Shown here: piece after piece, positions 1-8,411 of the stretch
How positions within the stretch are numbered: the first letter of the stretch is position 1
Layout: each line of letters starts with the position of its first letter
Assembly: GCA_029237695.1 (NCBI GenBank)
Contig: JAQRGA010000044.1
Span: 602,461-666,460 of the forward strand
Direction of reading: 5' to 3'
DNA: 64,000 nt
Origin: Conchocele bisecta
Lineage: Eukaryota > Mollusca > Bivalvia > Lucinida > Thyasiridae
Notes under the pieces: model-generated
Databases searched by the model: none
Told to the model about the DNA's origin: nothing
The model's input: only the letters and a program-made list of their open reading frames with translations
Translations under genes and position numbers: made by a program

Positions 1-199
1 AACACGAAGGGGGGAGTAGGCATAATTTTAATTTTTCAAAACACAAAGGGGGGAATAAGCATAATTTTTTAAAAAACACACCTACTGTTCGGCGGGTATG
101 TATGAGAACATATTTTTCATCAACCGCGAGACCATTATTTATGACATGAGAAGATACACCCTATTAGAGATAAGAATCCCTATGTTATACTCAGTATAT
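1..199 (+). repeat. Left inverted terminal repeat of the Polinton (partial)
   Basis: Pairs with 14442-14638 in inverse orientation over about 198 bp, with a few mismatches and a net 2-bp length difference. The outer part holds two copies of a 39-bp unit starting at 1 and 40 (AACACRAAGGGGGG followed by an AT-rich stretch). The inner edge ends in a 15-nt motif at 184-198, eleven bases before the first gene. Confidence 0.9.
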
Positions 200-209
200 A
201 TATAACATA

Positions 210-503
210 ATGGTTCTAGTTAAGTGTGCGTTGTTGAAGACAGGTAGTCACGAGAGATGTTTTCGTACCGGTATTTACGAATATTGCAAACATCACCGTA
301 CATGGATGCGAAGAGGTTCCGTTTCGCCTCGCCCATGTCGGCATTGTGGGGTAGGGACCAAAGCCGAGTCATTGCTATGTCCACCATGCGGTGGCACTCA
401 GGCTACTCATCGAATGGCTAACAAGGGATTACGTGCTCGCAAGTATTATCGTTTAGTAATAATTCAAATCGGAAAGTCAGTTAGAAAGATAGAATCGATC
501 TAA
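210..503 (+). CDS. Small cysteine-rich protein with zinc-ribbon-like motif
   Basis: A 97-residue frame with an ATG start, the first gene inside the left terminal repeat. It has CxxC at residues 43-46 and a second CxxC at 57-60, ten residues apart, as in zinc ribbons. Further Cys and His lie upstream (C6, C17, C26, H28, H29) and may form a second site. The protein is basic (many Arg/Lys), which would suit nucleic-acid binding. The start lies 11 nt after the 15-nt motif at 184-198 and a TATATATA stretch, so expression from within the terminal repeat is plausible. I do not recognise a specific family, and the function is inferred from the metal-binding pattern only. Confidence 0.5.
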   Translation: MVLVKCALLKTGSHERCFRTGIYEYCKHHRTWMRRGSVSPRPCRHCGVGTKAESLLCPPCGGTQATHRMANKGLRARKYYRLVIIQIGKSVRKIESI

Positions 504-606
504 TAAGTCACGGTGTTTCTACAGCATTAAAACACTGTACAAAAACATTATCAAACTAATTTTATAAAATTGGAAATTGAACAGAAAAAAACAACTATTA
601 GAGAAA

Positions 607-1032
607 ATGGATAATACAATACAATTGGAATTGAAAATGTTTAATGCCTGTGTTGAAGAACTTTACGAAGAATACGGGGGTTATAGTCCTATATATAAAT
701 TCTATAAAATGAGAACACTAGGCGATATCGAATACATGAAATATCAGCGTAATTTATTACGCTCCGATAAAAACGTTGCATTTACAATATTATACCGACA
801 ATTATGTAAACTATACAAGAGGCAAATACAAACATTAAGACGGATAGTGTGTATCGGATATGAAACTAAGGTGTATTATTTAAAATTGTTAAAATTCAAC
901 GATTCGTTTACGAATGTACATTTCTACGATATCGCTTATAAAGAAAAAATTATTATTGAACAGCAATGTTCTCCCCGAAACCGCGCGTCCATTTATCCCC
1001 ATGAACCTGCTAAGGTCAAAGGTCGTGTCTAA
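607..1032 (+). CDS. Hypothetical Polinton protein
   Basis: 141 residues from the first ATG. The frame is open from 577, but only by a TTG codon. The product is rich in Lys, Tyr, Leu and Ile, predicted helical through the middle (about residues 30-95), with no signal peptide, membrane segment or recognisable motif. It is transcribed inward from the left terminal repeat, in the same direction as the zinc-ribbon gene about 100 bp upstream. The next gene (1547-2259) is on the opposite strand. Its AT-rich codon use differs from the GC-richer capsid block. Nothing in it gives a function. Confidence 0.4.
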   Translation: MDNTIQLELKMFNACVEELYEEYGGYSPIYKFYKMRTLGDIEYMKYQRNLLRSDKNVAFTILYRQLCKLYKRQIQTLRRIVCIGYETKVYYLKLLKFNDSFTNVHFYDIAYKEKIIIEQQCSPRNRASIYPHEPAKVKGRV

Positions 1033-1159
1033 TAGCACGTGGTGTCATGACAACGGCCGGAGTTGTCTGCTCATTTTTTTGTAAACTGGCAATTTATTTT
1101 TCATCAACCTCAAGCGGTCGGACTCCGAACGCCATTGTAGGGATAGAAATAAATAAATA

Positions 1160-1250
1160 AAAATGTTTAGCTCCAACCGCGGCGCGAACCCACGACCCTC
1201 GTCTCTATAGAGTATCTCCTTAACCCACACGACCACATAGGCTGTTATGA
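1160..1250 (-). mobile_element. tRNA-like sequence, probable SINE remnant inside the Polinton
   Basis: On the minus strand there is an A-box-like stretch (TGGTCGTGTGGGTTAAGG) and, about 30 nt later, a B-box-like GGTTCGCGCC inside a 5-bp T-arm (CGTGG-loop-CCGCG). The acceptor stem does not pair well, and the sequence runs into a TTTATTTATTTATTT tail. That is the layout of a tRNA-derived SINE head plus tail rather than a working tRNA. It would be a host retroposon inserted between two Polinton genes. Confidence 0.4.
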
Positions 1251-1285
1251 TAAACATTACCTAGTGTTGTACAATTATCAATTTC

Positions 1286-1460
1286 ACGGGTAATTGATAG
1301 CCGAGTGTATCAATTACACGGGTTATGAACCATGTGTAAATTGATAGCCGAGTGTATCAATTTACACAGACAGTGTGTACACAGGCGATTACAGTGTAAT
1401 CTTCGACTGAATTTTACAGTGTAATCCTCGACTGAATTTGTTATGCGATTACGGCGTAAT
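1286..1460. repeat. Cluster of repeated hairpins between convergent genes
   Basis: Two copies of a stem-loop whose arms read AATTGATA / TATCAATT around the loop GCCGAGTG (about 1291-1315 and 1334-1367, the second with perfect 13-bp arms). These are followed by two copies of a TTACAGTGTAAT dyad (around 1389 and 1414) plus a related GATTACGGCGTAAT at about 1447. The cluster lies between a rightward gene ending at 1032 and a leftward gene ending at 1547, so a transcript-end or protein-binding role is possible. Otherwise 1251-1546 is non-coding. Confidence 0.6.
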
Positions 1461-1546
1461 TCTCAGTGAAAAACACATGTTGTATAGGTATGTAAATTTG
1501 TTTACTGCACCAATATAAGAAAATTAATTTTTTTTTAAAAATTATT

Positions 1547-2259
1547 TTATAATGGTGCTGTAACATTTCCTCCGACTTTATTTCCAAGTTTTACCCTAAA
1601 TTTATCCCAATCAGTACACTCAATTTTGGGCAAGGTGGTGCGCGCCTTGATTCTTATATCATTTTTTAATTCTTCATATCTCCCCATTTCTTCCACCACG
1701 GATTCAAGCTCTAAATTTGATATTTTCTTATCGGTCAACGCTTTGGACACCATAACGTCGATGCTATTTTTCTTAGACCTAGCGAGAACGGATATTCGAT
1801 CATGTTTTCTACTTTTTTTCTCTAGTTTTCCACCCGCCGCCCTAATTACCATACACAGCAACCCAGAAACGGCCGACACCGCACATAAAATCCCCGCTAC
1901 AGGAACCGTTATAATGGTGGATATAGATGCAGCTGTCCCCGCCCCGCACAACACAGAAACACTAGAACCGTACTAGATGCTTCAGCTATATTCACAGCGC
2001 GCTTATATTTGTTAGCGTGTCTTTTTCTATTTGCACATTCTCTAACTAAAATATCCTGCATAGCGACGATATTATTCAACCTAAAATCTGAACTTCTTTC
2101 GTTAATTGGATATAGTGTTGGTGGAGTGGTATTGAGAGTTGGATACAGTGTTGGTGGAGTGGTATTGAGAGTTGGATACAGTGTTGGTGGAGTGGTATTG
2201 AGAGTTGGATATAGTGTTGGTGGAGTGGTATTGAGAGTTGGATACAGTGATTCGTTCAT
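1547..2259 (-). pseudogene. Membrane protein with N-terminal 11-residue repeats, one frameshift
   Basis: The frame starts at the ATG at 2259 and reads an N-terminal tail of four 11-residue repeats (unit YPTLNTTPPTL), then a basic helical stretch rich in Arg/Lys. Around 1940-1955 the frame shifts. The continuing frame encodes a hydrophobic segment of about 35 residues (Ala/Ile/Val/Cys rich, a likely membrane hairpin), then a charged helical C-terminus ending at 1547. Both pieces keep protein-like composition up to the break, so this is one gene with a 1-nt indel rather than two genes. The layout resembles other small Polinton proteins of unknown function. A virion membrane or structural role is a guess. 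Confidence 0.55.
2111..2242 (-). repeat. 33-bp coding minisatellite, four copies
   Basis: Four nearly identical 33-bp units start at 2111, 2144, 2177 and 2210, differing by a single C/T change. 33 bp is eleven codons, so copy-number change would keep the frame of the host gene. Confidence 0.9.
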
Positions 2260-2279
2260 GATTTTCAATATATTAGTAT

Positions 2280-2555
2280 TTACAAAATAAGTTCAATTAA
2301 CAATGAGACAATAGTGGAAGAACTCTCTAGGTCACCGATTTTCGTAACAAAGTTAATAACACTACTTTGGGAAAGTCTAATTCGATCATCACCGGCGAAC
2401 GCAACAATCGTCGAACTATCTCCAGAGATTTTAGTGACTCCAAACCCCCGTTCTTCCCCATCTACTACAATATTTACCGCGACCGCGCCCACAGGTTTAC
2501 CACTACCATTAACCGAGCAGACCGCCATTCGGACAACTTCACCCGCAGTTGTCAT
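2280..2555 (-). CDS. Small hypothetical protein, start overlaps upstream stop
   Basis: About 91 residues from the ATG at 2555 (an in-frame ATG at 2570 is also available). The start overlaps the stop of the fibre-like gene as ATGA (2555-2552), an arrangement that favours termination-reinitiation or coupled translation. The product has a beta-rich look (alternating Val/Ile with Gly and Asp) and a hydrophobic C-terminal end (SLLIELIL). I recognise no family. Its position directly after the fibre-like coiled-coil gene suggests it could be a companion or a detached distal domain of that protein; this is inference. Confidence 0.5.
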   Translation of the reverse strand: MTTAGEVVRMAVCSVNGSGKPVGAVAVNIVVDGEERGFGVTKISGDSSTIVAFAGDDRIRLSQSSVINFVTKIGDLESSSTIVSLLIELIL

Positions 2556-3857
2556 AGCGTATCCCCACATTTATTACTCGCTTTGGCACCGAACCAATAT
2601 TCATAGCGCCCCTCAACCAATGGGCCCCGCTTCTCAGCCCAAACTGTTATGACACGTTTTGGTGTTTTCATTGTTCGCACTATTCCGGCAAGCGCATTGT
2701 TTGCGTTATATGCCTCAGTACGAATCTTATAAGAGGCCTCCTCAAGAGCTTTGGTCGCGGCTATACGATCATGTTTCAGTTCCTCGGAAATTTCGTTTAT
2801 CTTTTCGTCTAGTTCGGCAACCGCCGCTTCTCTGTTGAGAGAGTGCTTTAAGACCAACACATCATAAGCCTCCATAATATCCGCCTGGTGGTCTTCTCGG
2901 ACTTTATCAATATCCGACCTGCTCTCTTTTTGAAATTCGGTTATTTTTCCGTCTAGTTCAGCAACCACAGCTTCTCTGAGAGAGTCCTCTGAGCGCAACA
3001 CCATATAAGCCTCTGTAAGGTCCGCCTGGTGGTCTTCTCGGGCTTTCTCAATACCCGTTCGGACTCCATCAAGATCCAACTGGGCCTCTTTTTGAAATTC
3101 GGTTATTTTTTTGTCTAGTTCAGTAAGTGCCGCTTCTCTGTTGAGAGAGTCCTCTGAGCGCAACGCCCCATAAGCCTCCGCAATGGCCTCCTTGTGGTCT
3201 TCTCGGACCCCCTCAACCCCCGACCTGGTCTCTTTCAGAAATTCGGTTATCTTTTCGTCTAGTTCGGTAAGTGTCGCTTCTTTACTGAGAGAGTCCTCTA
3301 AGCGCAACGCATCATAAGCCTCCGCAATGGCCTCCGCAAGGTTCGACTGGTGGTCTTCTCGGACTTTATCAATACCCGACCGAGTCTCTTTTCGAAATTT
3401 GGTTATTTTTTTTATCTAGTTCGGCAACCGCCGCTTCTCTTATGAGAGAGTCCTCTGAGCGCAACACCTCATAAGCCTTCGTAAGGTCCGCCTGGTGGTC
3501 TTCTCGGGCTTTATCAATACCCGACGAGGCCTCTTTTCGAAATTTTGTTATTTTTTTACCTAGTTCGGTAATTGCCGCATCTCTAATGAGAGAGTCCTCT
3601 AAGCGCAACGTAAGGGCCGCCTGGCGGTCTGCTCGGACTTTATCAATATCCGACCTGCTCTCTTTTCGAAATTTGGTTATTTTTTTACCTAGTTCGTTTA
3701 GTTCCGTTTCTCTGATGAGAGAGTCCTCTGAGCGCAACACCTTATAAGTCGCCTGATCATTCTCAATTTGTGCAGTCGCCGTCAGCACTTCTACTCTAAC
3801 ATCTGATATACTCCTGTGAATCCCGTTTGTGACCTTCGATATAGTTTTATTGATCAC
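2552..3857 (-). pseudogene. Repeat coiled-coil (fibre-like) protein, frameshifted
   Basis: About 430 codons, mostly a 35-45-residue unit repeated about eight times. Each unit has LRSEDSL(N)REAA, then LDEKITEFQKE, then a D.VRED/HQAD.TEAY stretch, giving a continuous charged amphipathic helix (coiled coil). The C-terminal 60 residues differ and are Trp/Tyr/Arg rich, like a terminal head. The frame breaks at about 3402-3412 in a run of T (one extra base compared with the sister units). The first open codon at 3857 is GTG with a stop just upstream, so the original ATG appears lost. Long repeated coiled coils beside capsid genes suggest a fibre or tail-like spike; this is inferred, not recognised by family. 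Confidence 0.6.
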
Positions 3858-3913
3858 GGGCCTTGGTTTTTTCAGTAGTTAAAAAGTCGGGATGAATCCA
3901 CCTTCTGCTGGTT

Positions 3914-3931
3914 CCAAATTCTTTGAATTTG
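3914..3931. repeat. Short palindrome, intergenic copy of the Polinton palindrome family
   Basis: CCAAATTC-TTT-GAATTTG, followed by GTCACCCAAT. The same combination occurs at 10161-10187 with one central change. It lies in the 148-bp gap (3858-4005) between the fibre-like gene start and the candidate minor capsid gene end, which holds no other feature. Confidence 0.75.
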
Positions 3932-4005
3932 TCACCCAATCGGAAGAACTACCTGGTCCGTATATACTCATTCTTAAAATTAATTATAATATTGGGCACC
4001 TATAC

Positions 4006-4686
4006 TCAATTGGAAATTTCGAGAACTACCGAAATCGGGTAATAGTTTTTCAACTTTCTCGCTTGATCATCGAGAATAGAGACCGTAAATTCGTGGATAT
4101 GTCCCGATTCCAAAACTTTCATCTCGGGGTGTGGGAAGTCTAAGGTCACAGTCTCGCCATAGAAACAGTCGCTGGCGGGCACAGTTTTCAGTAATGTGCT
4201 GGGGGATCCGTCTACCGTGTTGTACGATGTGTTCACCCGATCCAGGTGCACCTTGAGAGTTTTCGTGAAGGTGAAGTCCACCGGATTATCACCGACGTAC
4301 TCACCCGGGGTAAACACTCCTTTGTTTGAGGAGTATGTCTCTCTAAAACCGAGTTGAATACCCAACCCCGGGGAGACCACTACATCACTGCTGATGATCA
4401 TTGTTGCGAGCCCGGTAGCATTCGATACTGTGAGGTTGATTATACCGTCAAGCTCTGAGTTGACAAAATCTTTGAGCTGTCTTATTCCCCGCAGTCCGTG
4501 AGGCAGCTTTACACCTAATTGTTGTCCATCCTTCACATAGTAAAACCCTTCGCTCTTCCCCACATTCTGCCATCCAACCGTGAAGGTGATTGATCTGAGG
4601 CCCACCCGGCGCTTTCCGCAGCAGTTGTCGATTGATTTTTGAAGTTCACAACTCTCTTTTTGAACATTAGTGATAGTAGCAAACAT
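4006..4686 (-). CDS. Candidate minor capsid/vertex protein (beta-rich)
   Basis: 226 residues from the ATG at 4686; an upstream in-frame ATG at 4716 would add ten residues but overlaps the diverging gene. The sequence is dominated by alternating hydrophobic and polar stretches with Gly/Asn/Asp turns (for example ITFTVGWQNVG near residue 35, and EFTVSILDDQ then PISVVLEI at the C-terminus), as in single-jelly-roll capsid proteins. Length and neighbourhood (fibre-like gene on one side, conserved Polinton genes on the other) fit the Polinton minor capsid (penton) protein. I recognise the family as a conserved Polinton protein, but the jelly-roll assignment is inference. The frame is intact. Confidence 0.55.
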   Translation of the reverse strand: MFATITNVQKESCELQKSIDNCCGKRRVGLRSITFTVGWQNVGKSEGFYYVKDGQQLGVKLPHGLRGIRQLKDFVNSELDGIINLTVSNATGLATMIISSDVVVSPGLGIQLGFRETYSSNKGVFTPGEYVGDNPVDFTFTKTLKVHLDRVNTSYNTVDGSPSTLLKTVPASDCFYGETVTLDFPHPEMKVLESGHIHEFTVSILDDQARKLKNYYPISVVLEISN

Positions 4687-4700
4687 AATAATATATTTCA
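4687..4700. promoter_or_regulatory. Compact bidirectional start region
   Basis: Only 14 bp (AT-rich, AATAATATATTTCA) separate the ATG at 4686 (minus) from the ATG at 4701 (plus). Both promoters must lie inside the opposing gene or in this spacer, so transcription is either bidirectional or starts within coding sequence. Confidence 0.4.
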
Positions 4701-5510
4701 ATGGATACCAAAGCATTTAGCTTTAACTCTAATGCAAAGTACGCGGTCGGAGGTAAATACAAGCAAAAAGACGTTGTTAACCGCCTTGTACACCCAACCG
4801 TAACGGTTAGACCGGACAGTGGCTTTGCCACCAACTTCCCCGACATCTTTGAACAATATAGGCTGCCCAAGATTACTACGATGGAGGCGGTAAACGGGTG
4901 GAAAGCAACACCGATGCAGTTTTGGCAGAACCAAATAAATTTCGCTGTATGGTGCGCAACAGCCGGGTGTGGAGTTTCACATAAAGACCATCTGACATCC
5001 AAGAATGTCATGCTCCGAAGTGTCTACAACTTTCACGCGTATTATACTATTAGGAGGATTCTCAAAGAACTAGGTATTTCACTACCTCAAGACGACGCCT
5101 GGGATCCCATTTCCAACCCATACGACCGTATGGCGTTTGAAAGACTGTGTAACGAATTTAACGTTTCAAAAGACGCGGACTGGAGACAGAAAGCATTTCC
5201 TACCAGCACCGGCCTCGGGTACGTTCTCATTCGGGGCCAGTCCGGGAATTGGACACAGACTGATTTTAGACACGATCACTCCGGTGACCACATCGTCAGT
5301 CGGAACGCCGGGAATTTTGACCCCGCGACTATGACTTTCGGGCCGGAAGTGTCTGGAGGTCGGCACTGTGGCGTGTTTTCTTGTAAAATGTTACCTCCGA
5401 AACGGGCTCACGTCGATTACATACAGCAGGCTGCTGAGGTTCAGGACGCGTGGGGTACATTTATGTTAGATAAGGGTATAGGGTTCATGCAGGCTGGGGT
5501 TAGATCGTAA
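4701..5510 (+). CDS. Conserved Polinton protein of unknown function
   Basis: 269 residues, ATG start, intact. It is soluble, aromatic-rich and without membrane segments. Notable stretches are FWQNQINFAVWCATAGCGVS near residues 74-93, ISNPYDRMAFERLCNEF near 137-153 and DAWGTFMLDKGIGF close to the C-terminus. I recall this family as a recurrent companion of Polinton capsid genes in invertebrate genomes, without a known activity. Two Cys in WCATAGCG and several His (HKDH, HDHSGDHI) could bind a metal, but the spacing matches no motif I know. It diverges from the candidate minor capsid gene with a 14-bp spacer. Confidence 0.6.
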   Translation: MDTKAFSFNSNAKYAVGGKYKQKDVVNRLVHPTVTVRPDSGFATNFPDIFEQYRLPKITTMEAVNGWKATPMQFWQNQINFAVWCATAGCGVSHKDHLTSKNVMLRSVYNFHAYYTIRRILKELGISLPQDDAWDPISNPYDRMAFERLCNEFNVSKDADWRQKAFPTSTGLGYVLIRGQSGNWTQTDFRHDHSGDHIVSRNAGNFDPATMTFGPEVSGGRHCGVFSCKMLPPKRAHVDYIQQAAEVQDAWGTFMLDKGIGFMQAGVRS

Positions 5511-5608
5511 TCGCCACCGCCAATCAAAAAATCGGCCACAACGGTAACGTGAACACGGATATCATCAAGCGCACCCCCAACAGTGGAACCGATTTCAAAA
5601 AACACAAA

Positions 5609-5818
5609 ATGGATACACCTCCCTCAACACAATTGAACCCAGTACCCCCAATTCGTAAATTGGATGCACCATCGAGTTCCATCAACAGACCAATCGCGAT
5701 TGGAGAAACACCAACCAATCGTAGATTGGGTGAAATTGGAAGCACAACACACGAGGAGGAGAAATTAGGGCTCGTCATCGCCCTCGTGGCGATCGGATTA
5801 TTTACGCTTTGGTTGTAG
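5609..5818 (+). CDS. Small tail-anchored membrane protein
   Basis: 69 residues from the ATG at 5609; the frame is also open upstream to a GTG at 5549. The first 48 residues are Pro/Ser/Thr/Arg rich and disordered. The last 18 (LGLVIALVAIGLFTLWL) form one hydrophobic membrane anchor ending at the stop. Three short DNA palindromes (5648-5663, 5690-5703, 5715-5729) sit inside the disordered part, so much of the protein is encoded by palindrome sequence. It converges on and overlaps the 3' end of the next gene by 21 bp. Confidence 0.5.
   Translation: MDTPPSTQLNPVPPIRKLDAPSSSINRPIAIGETPTNRRLGEIGSTTHEEEKLGLVIALVAIGLFTLWL
5648..5729. repeat. Three short palindromes inside a reading frame
   Basis: CCAATTCGTAAATTGG at 5648-5663, the perfect 14-mer CCAATCGCGATTGG at 5690-5703, and CCAATCGTAGATTGG at 5715-5729. 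The perfect 14-mer is repeated exactly at 10343-10356. Confidence 0.85.
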
Positions 5819-7078
5819 GAACTCTCTGGCGAAGAATAGTAGGAGACCGGCGATTGCCAAGATTAAAGCCCAGGTATTTTTTGCTAGCCATCCGGCCGTT
5901 TTTGATAATATAGATAGCAAGTAAGAAACGATACTTCCGATCAGTCCAGGTAGTGCGGCAGCCGCCTTTTCGGCTAATTTAGCTAGAAGATTGGCGAGGG
6001 CTTTTAGTTGTTTTTTTACCCACTCCTTGGCTCCACCGGATGGCGCGGGTGCTGGTGGTGGCGCGGGTGGTGGCGCCGCACCACCAGTGAAAGCTAGAAC
6101 TATGGTTGATATAGTCATGCCGACAGCTGCGAGGATGCTTGCTATCGTGACGCCCTGCTCTCTGAACAGAGTGCGAAGACGCTCACCGAGTGTCGTCTCC
6201 TCGTGCAGGACCCTCGAGATTGTTTCGCGGATCCGACTTATTTGTGTGCGGAGAGCCTCACGGTTAGCCGAGGCGGCCTCCAAGTGAGCTTCTCTTTCGT
6301 CCCACAAAGACCGCAGTCGTTCGGCGATCCGCTCGGTAGATTCTCTATCATCACCGGCTTCCTCCAGTTTTCTTTCTTCTAGCGCGATATGTTCATCCAG
6401 CGCCGTGAGTTTGGAGAGGTTAAGGACCAGTTGGCCCCGGACCGTTTGTAGAGCCTTATCGAGTCCACGGAGTTCGCGAAGAGGTAACGGTGGGTCATCG
6501 TTGAGTATTTCCCGTGATTGGACGCTGAACGTGGACTCCATCGTGTTAATAGCGTCGGTGGCTACTTGAGGGACCTCGCTGAGCTCGACCGTTTCTATCG
6601 CGGTGGCCGTCTTCGCCATAGTTTCGTCGGTAGACTGTAGGGCCACTACAGCGCGGGCCGGCATAATTGTTTTAACCCTCTCCCAATCCGTGAATCCTAT
6701 TTCGTCCCTTATGAATCGGCCGCCGCCCGGGTTTCCGGCAATGGTGCCCAGTGCTAGGGGTTTACCGGTCCTCGCGTTGACTATTGGGAGATTTGATGCT
6801 GATTTTAGTCGCAATCTACCGTTCAGATGAAATTTGAACTTGGAGTAGTCGCGACCGACAGAGGGGACCAGACCTTTTTCTGCTGCCAAATTGTTGTAGT
6901 AGTCGTTTACAGCTCCCTCAATTAATTCCTGACTTTGACTAGTGGTAGCGCCACCTAATCCACCCAATTGTGATTGGATTGGAACTGGAGTCTCGAGGGA
7001 ATCCTCGAAATTATCATCATCACCATCGAGGTAATTGTCTCTGCCGATTTCATCCATTTCAACATCGTAATCAGCCAT
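5798..7078 (-). CDS. Conserved Polinton coiled-coil membrane protein
   Basis: 426 residues, ATG at 7078, intact and the longest uninterrupted frame of the element. Order: an acidic N-terminus (residues 1-30), a soluble region with RDEIGFTDWERV near 123-134, a long charged coiled coil at about 205-305 (LRELRGLDKALQTVR, then EERKLEEAGDD and EREAHLEAAS stretches), a hydrophobic segment at about 313-337, an Ala/Pro linker (APPPAPPPAPAPS), an amphipathic Ala/Leu/Lys stretch and C-terminal membrane segments ending in a basic tail. I recognise it as a recurrent Polinton protein in invertebrates. Its function is unknown; the coiled-coil-plus-membrane layout would suit an internal membrane or virion-associated role (inference). 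Confidence 0.65.
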   Translation of the reverse strand: MADYDVEMDEIGRDNYLDGDDDNFEDSLETPVPIQSQLGGLGGATTSQSQELIEGAVNDYYNNLAAEKGLVPSVGRDYSKFKFHLNGRLRLKSASNLPIVNARTGKPLALGTIAGNPGGGRFIRDEIGFTDWERVKTIMPARAVVALQSTDETMAKTATAIETVELSEVPQVATDAINTMESTFSVQSREILNDDPPLPLRELRGLDKALQTVRGQLVLNLSKLTALDEHIALEERKLEEAGDDRESTERIAERLRSLWDEREAHLEAASANREALRTQISRIRETISRVLHEETTLGERLRTLFREQGVTIASILAAVGMTISTIVLAFTGGAAPPPAPPPAPAPSGGAKEWVKKQLKALANLLAKLAEKAAAALPGLIGSIVSYLLSILSKTAGWLAKNTWALILAIAGLLLFFAREFLQPKRK

Positions 7079-7146
7079 ATTAATTATGTTTTAAAGACAA
7101 AACCATACGGGTTTAATAGTTTCAATAATTTTTGAAAAAATTAATT

Positions 7147-8411
7147 ATGTCTTCGAGTCAATACGGTCGCAAACTAAATCCATACCGCAAACTGCGTGAG
7201 CCCCTCGGGGCAAAAGGCGTGAGACAGAGTGTCGTTATTACGAACAACCCATCGACGATTGACCAGAACCAGCAGCTCTTGGTCCGCTTCCCCAACCTCG
7301 GAACTCACGACGTCATTGTGCCGGATACTGTTCGCCTCGCTTTCACTATTTCGCTAACGTCGACGGACGCGGACCGAACCGTCGTTCAGAACCTGGGTCG
7401 CGCCATAGTCAAGAAGACTATGATAAAGATTTCTGGTAATGAGGTGATGTCGATCGACGACAGCGACGTCTACCATTGCTACCAGGACCTGTGGAAGACG
7501 GCGCAAGAGCGAGAAAACGCTGTCTATCAGGGTATTGACACCAGCAAAAATAAGAACGTAACCAAACTTCGAATCGGGGCTGCTAACAAGGCAGATAACA
7601 ACGCGAGTGACAACGCGGTCGCGGGCGCTTCTACATCCCGCTCGACTTTGAGTTGCTGGAGAGCCACATGCCCTACTATCAGAGTGCTTTGGCTGACCGC
7701 CTCGAATACGAACTAACGTTCAACAACTACGGCCGAGTTCTCATAGCCACCGACATGTTATCGACGTATACGATCGACAATGTTTCGCTGGAGTACGACA
7801 TGGTCATGATGCCCGAACTCGCGCGATTGATCAAAACCCAGTACGCCGGGCGCGTTGCCATACTTTACGACCGAGTTCTTCGCCATCGCAAGATGACGAA
7901 AGACAAAAGCGACACATTGTGGAATATTAACGTCAACGTACCCGCCCGCTCGATGAAAGGTATACTGATGCTGTTCGAGGAGGCTCGGTTCGCGTTCGGT
8001 GCTCGAAAAACTGACAAATTATATAACCGCAAAATCACGAAGGTAGAGGTGACGATTGAGGGAGTACCCAATCAACTCTAAAGCGCGGGTCTTCGCGCGC
8101 ACCAGCAGTGGGACGAAGTAAGAAAGCAGTTTGATGCCGGCTCTAAGCGCTCTCCGGAGGTTGCAGCAGTTGCCAAAGACCTGCACCTCTCGTGCGTCTC
8201 CCTCGCGGAGTTCCTGAATACCAAATATGCGTTATGGCTGGACATGCGAGCCAGCGACGACGACCAAATACACGGCAGCGGACGCCAAGTTGAGAACGCT
8301 AGCGAGGGTGTGACGATCCAGATAACCAAAGAGGCGGATGGAAATGGCGCATTGAACGTGTACTTATATATAATTACAGACGCACAACTGAACATCGAAG
8401 ATGGTCGATAA
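7147..8411 (+). pseudogene. MCP: Double-jelly-roll major capsid protein, frameshift plus in-frame stop
   Basis: The frame starts at the ATG at 7147; an upstream TTG at 7132 is also open. The first part runs to about 7620, where the frame shifts. The second part (from about 7632) runs to a TAA at 8079-8081, and the same frame is then open with protein-like sequence to a TAA at 8409-8411. Total is about 420 codons, within the usual Polinton MCP range. Recognisable stretches are VRFPNLGTHDVIVPDTVRL near residue 48, FYIPLDFELLESHMPYYQSA after the shift and SEGVTIQITKEADGNG near the C-terminus. The double-jelly-roll assignment follows from similarity to the Polinton MCP family. The end overlaps the ATPase start by 11 bp. 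With two lesions it cannot give a normal shell protein. Confidence 0.8.

Noticed and set aside
1045..1257. 70-codon minus-strand gene in the Polinton
   Set aside because: It overlaps the tRNA-like/SINE sequence and its AT-rich tail; no protein-like signal.
3892..4143. Plus-strand open frame of 83 codons
   Set aside because: It is the antisense of the end of the candidate minor capsid gene plus the palindrome-bearing spacer; no protein-like features.
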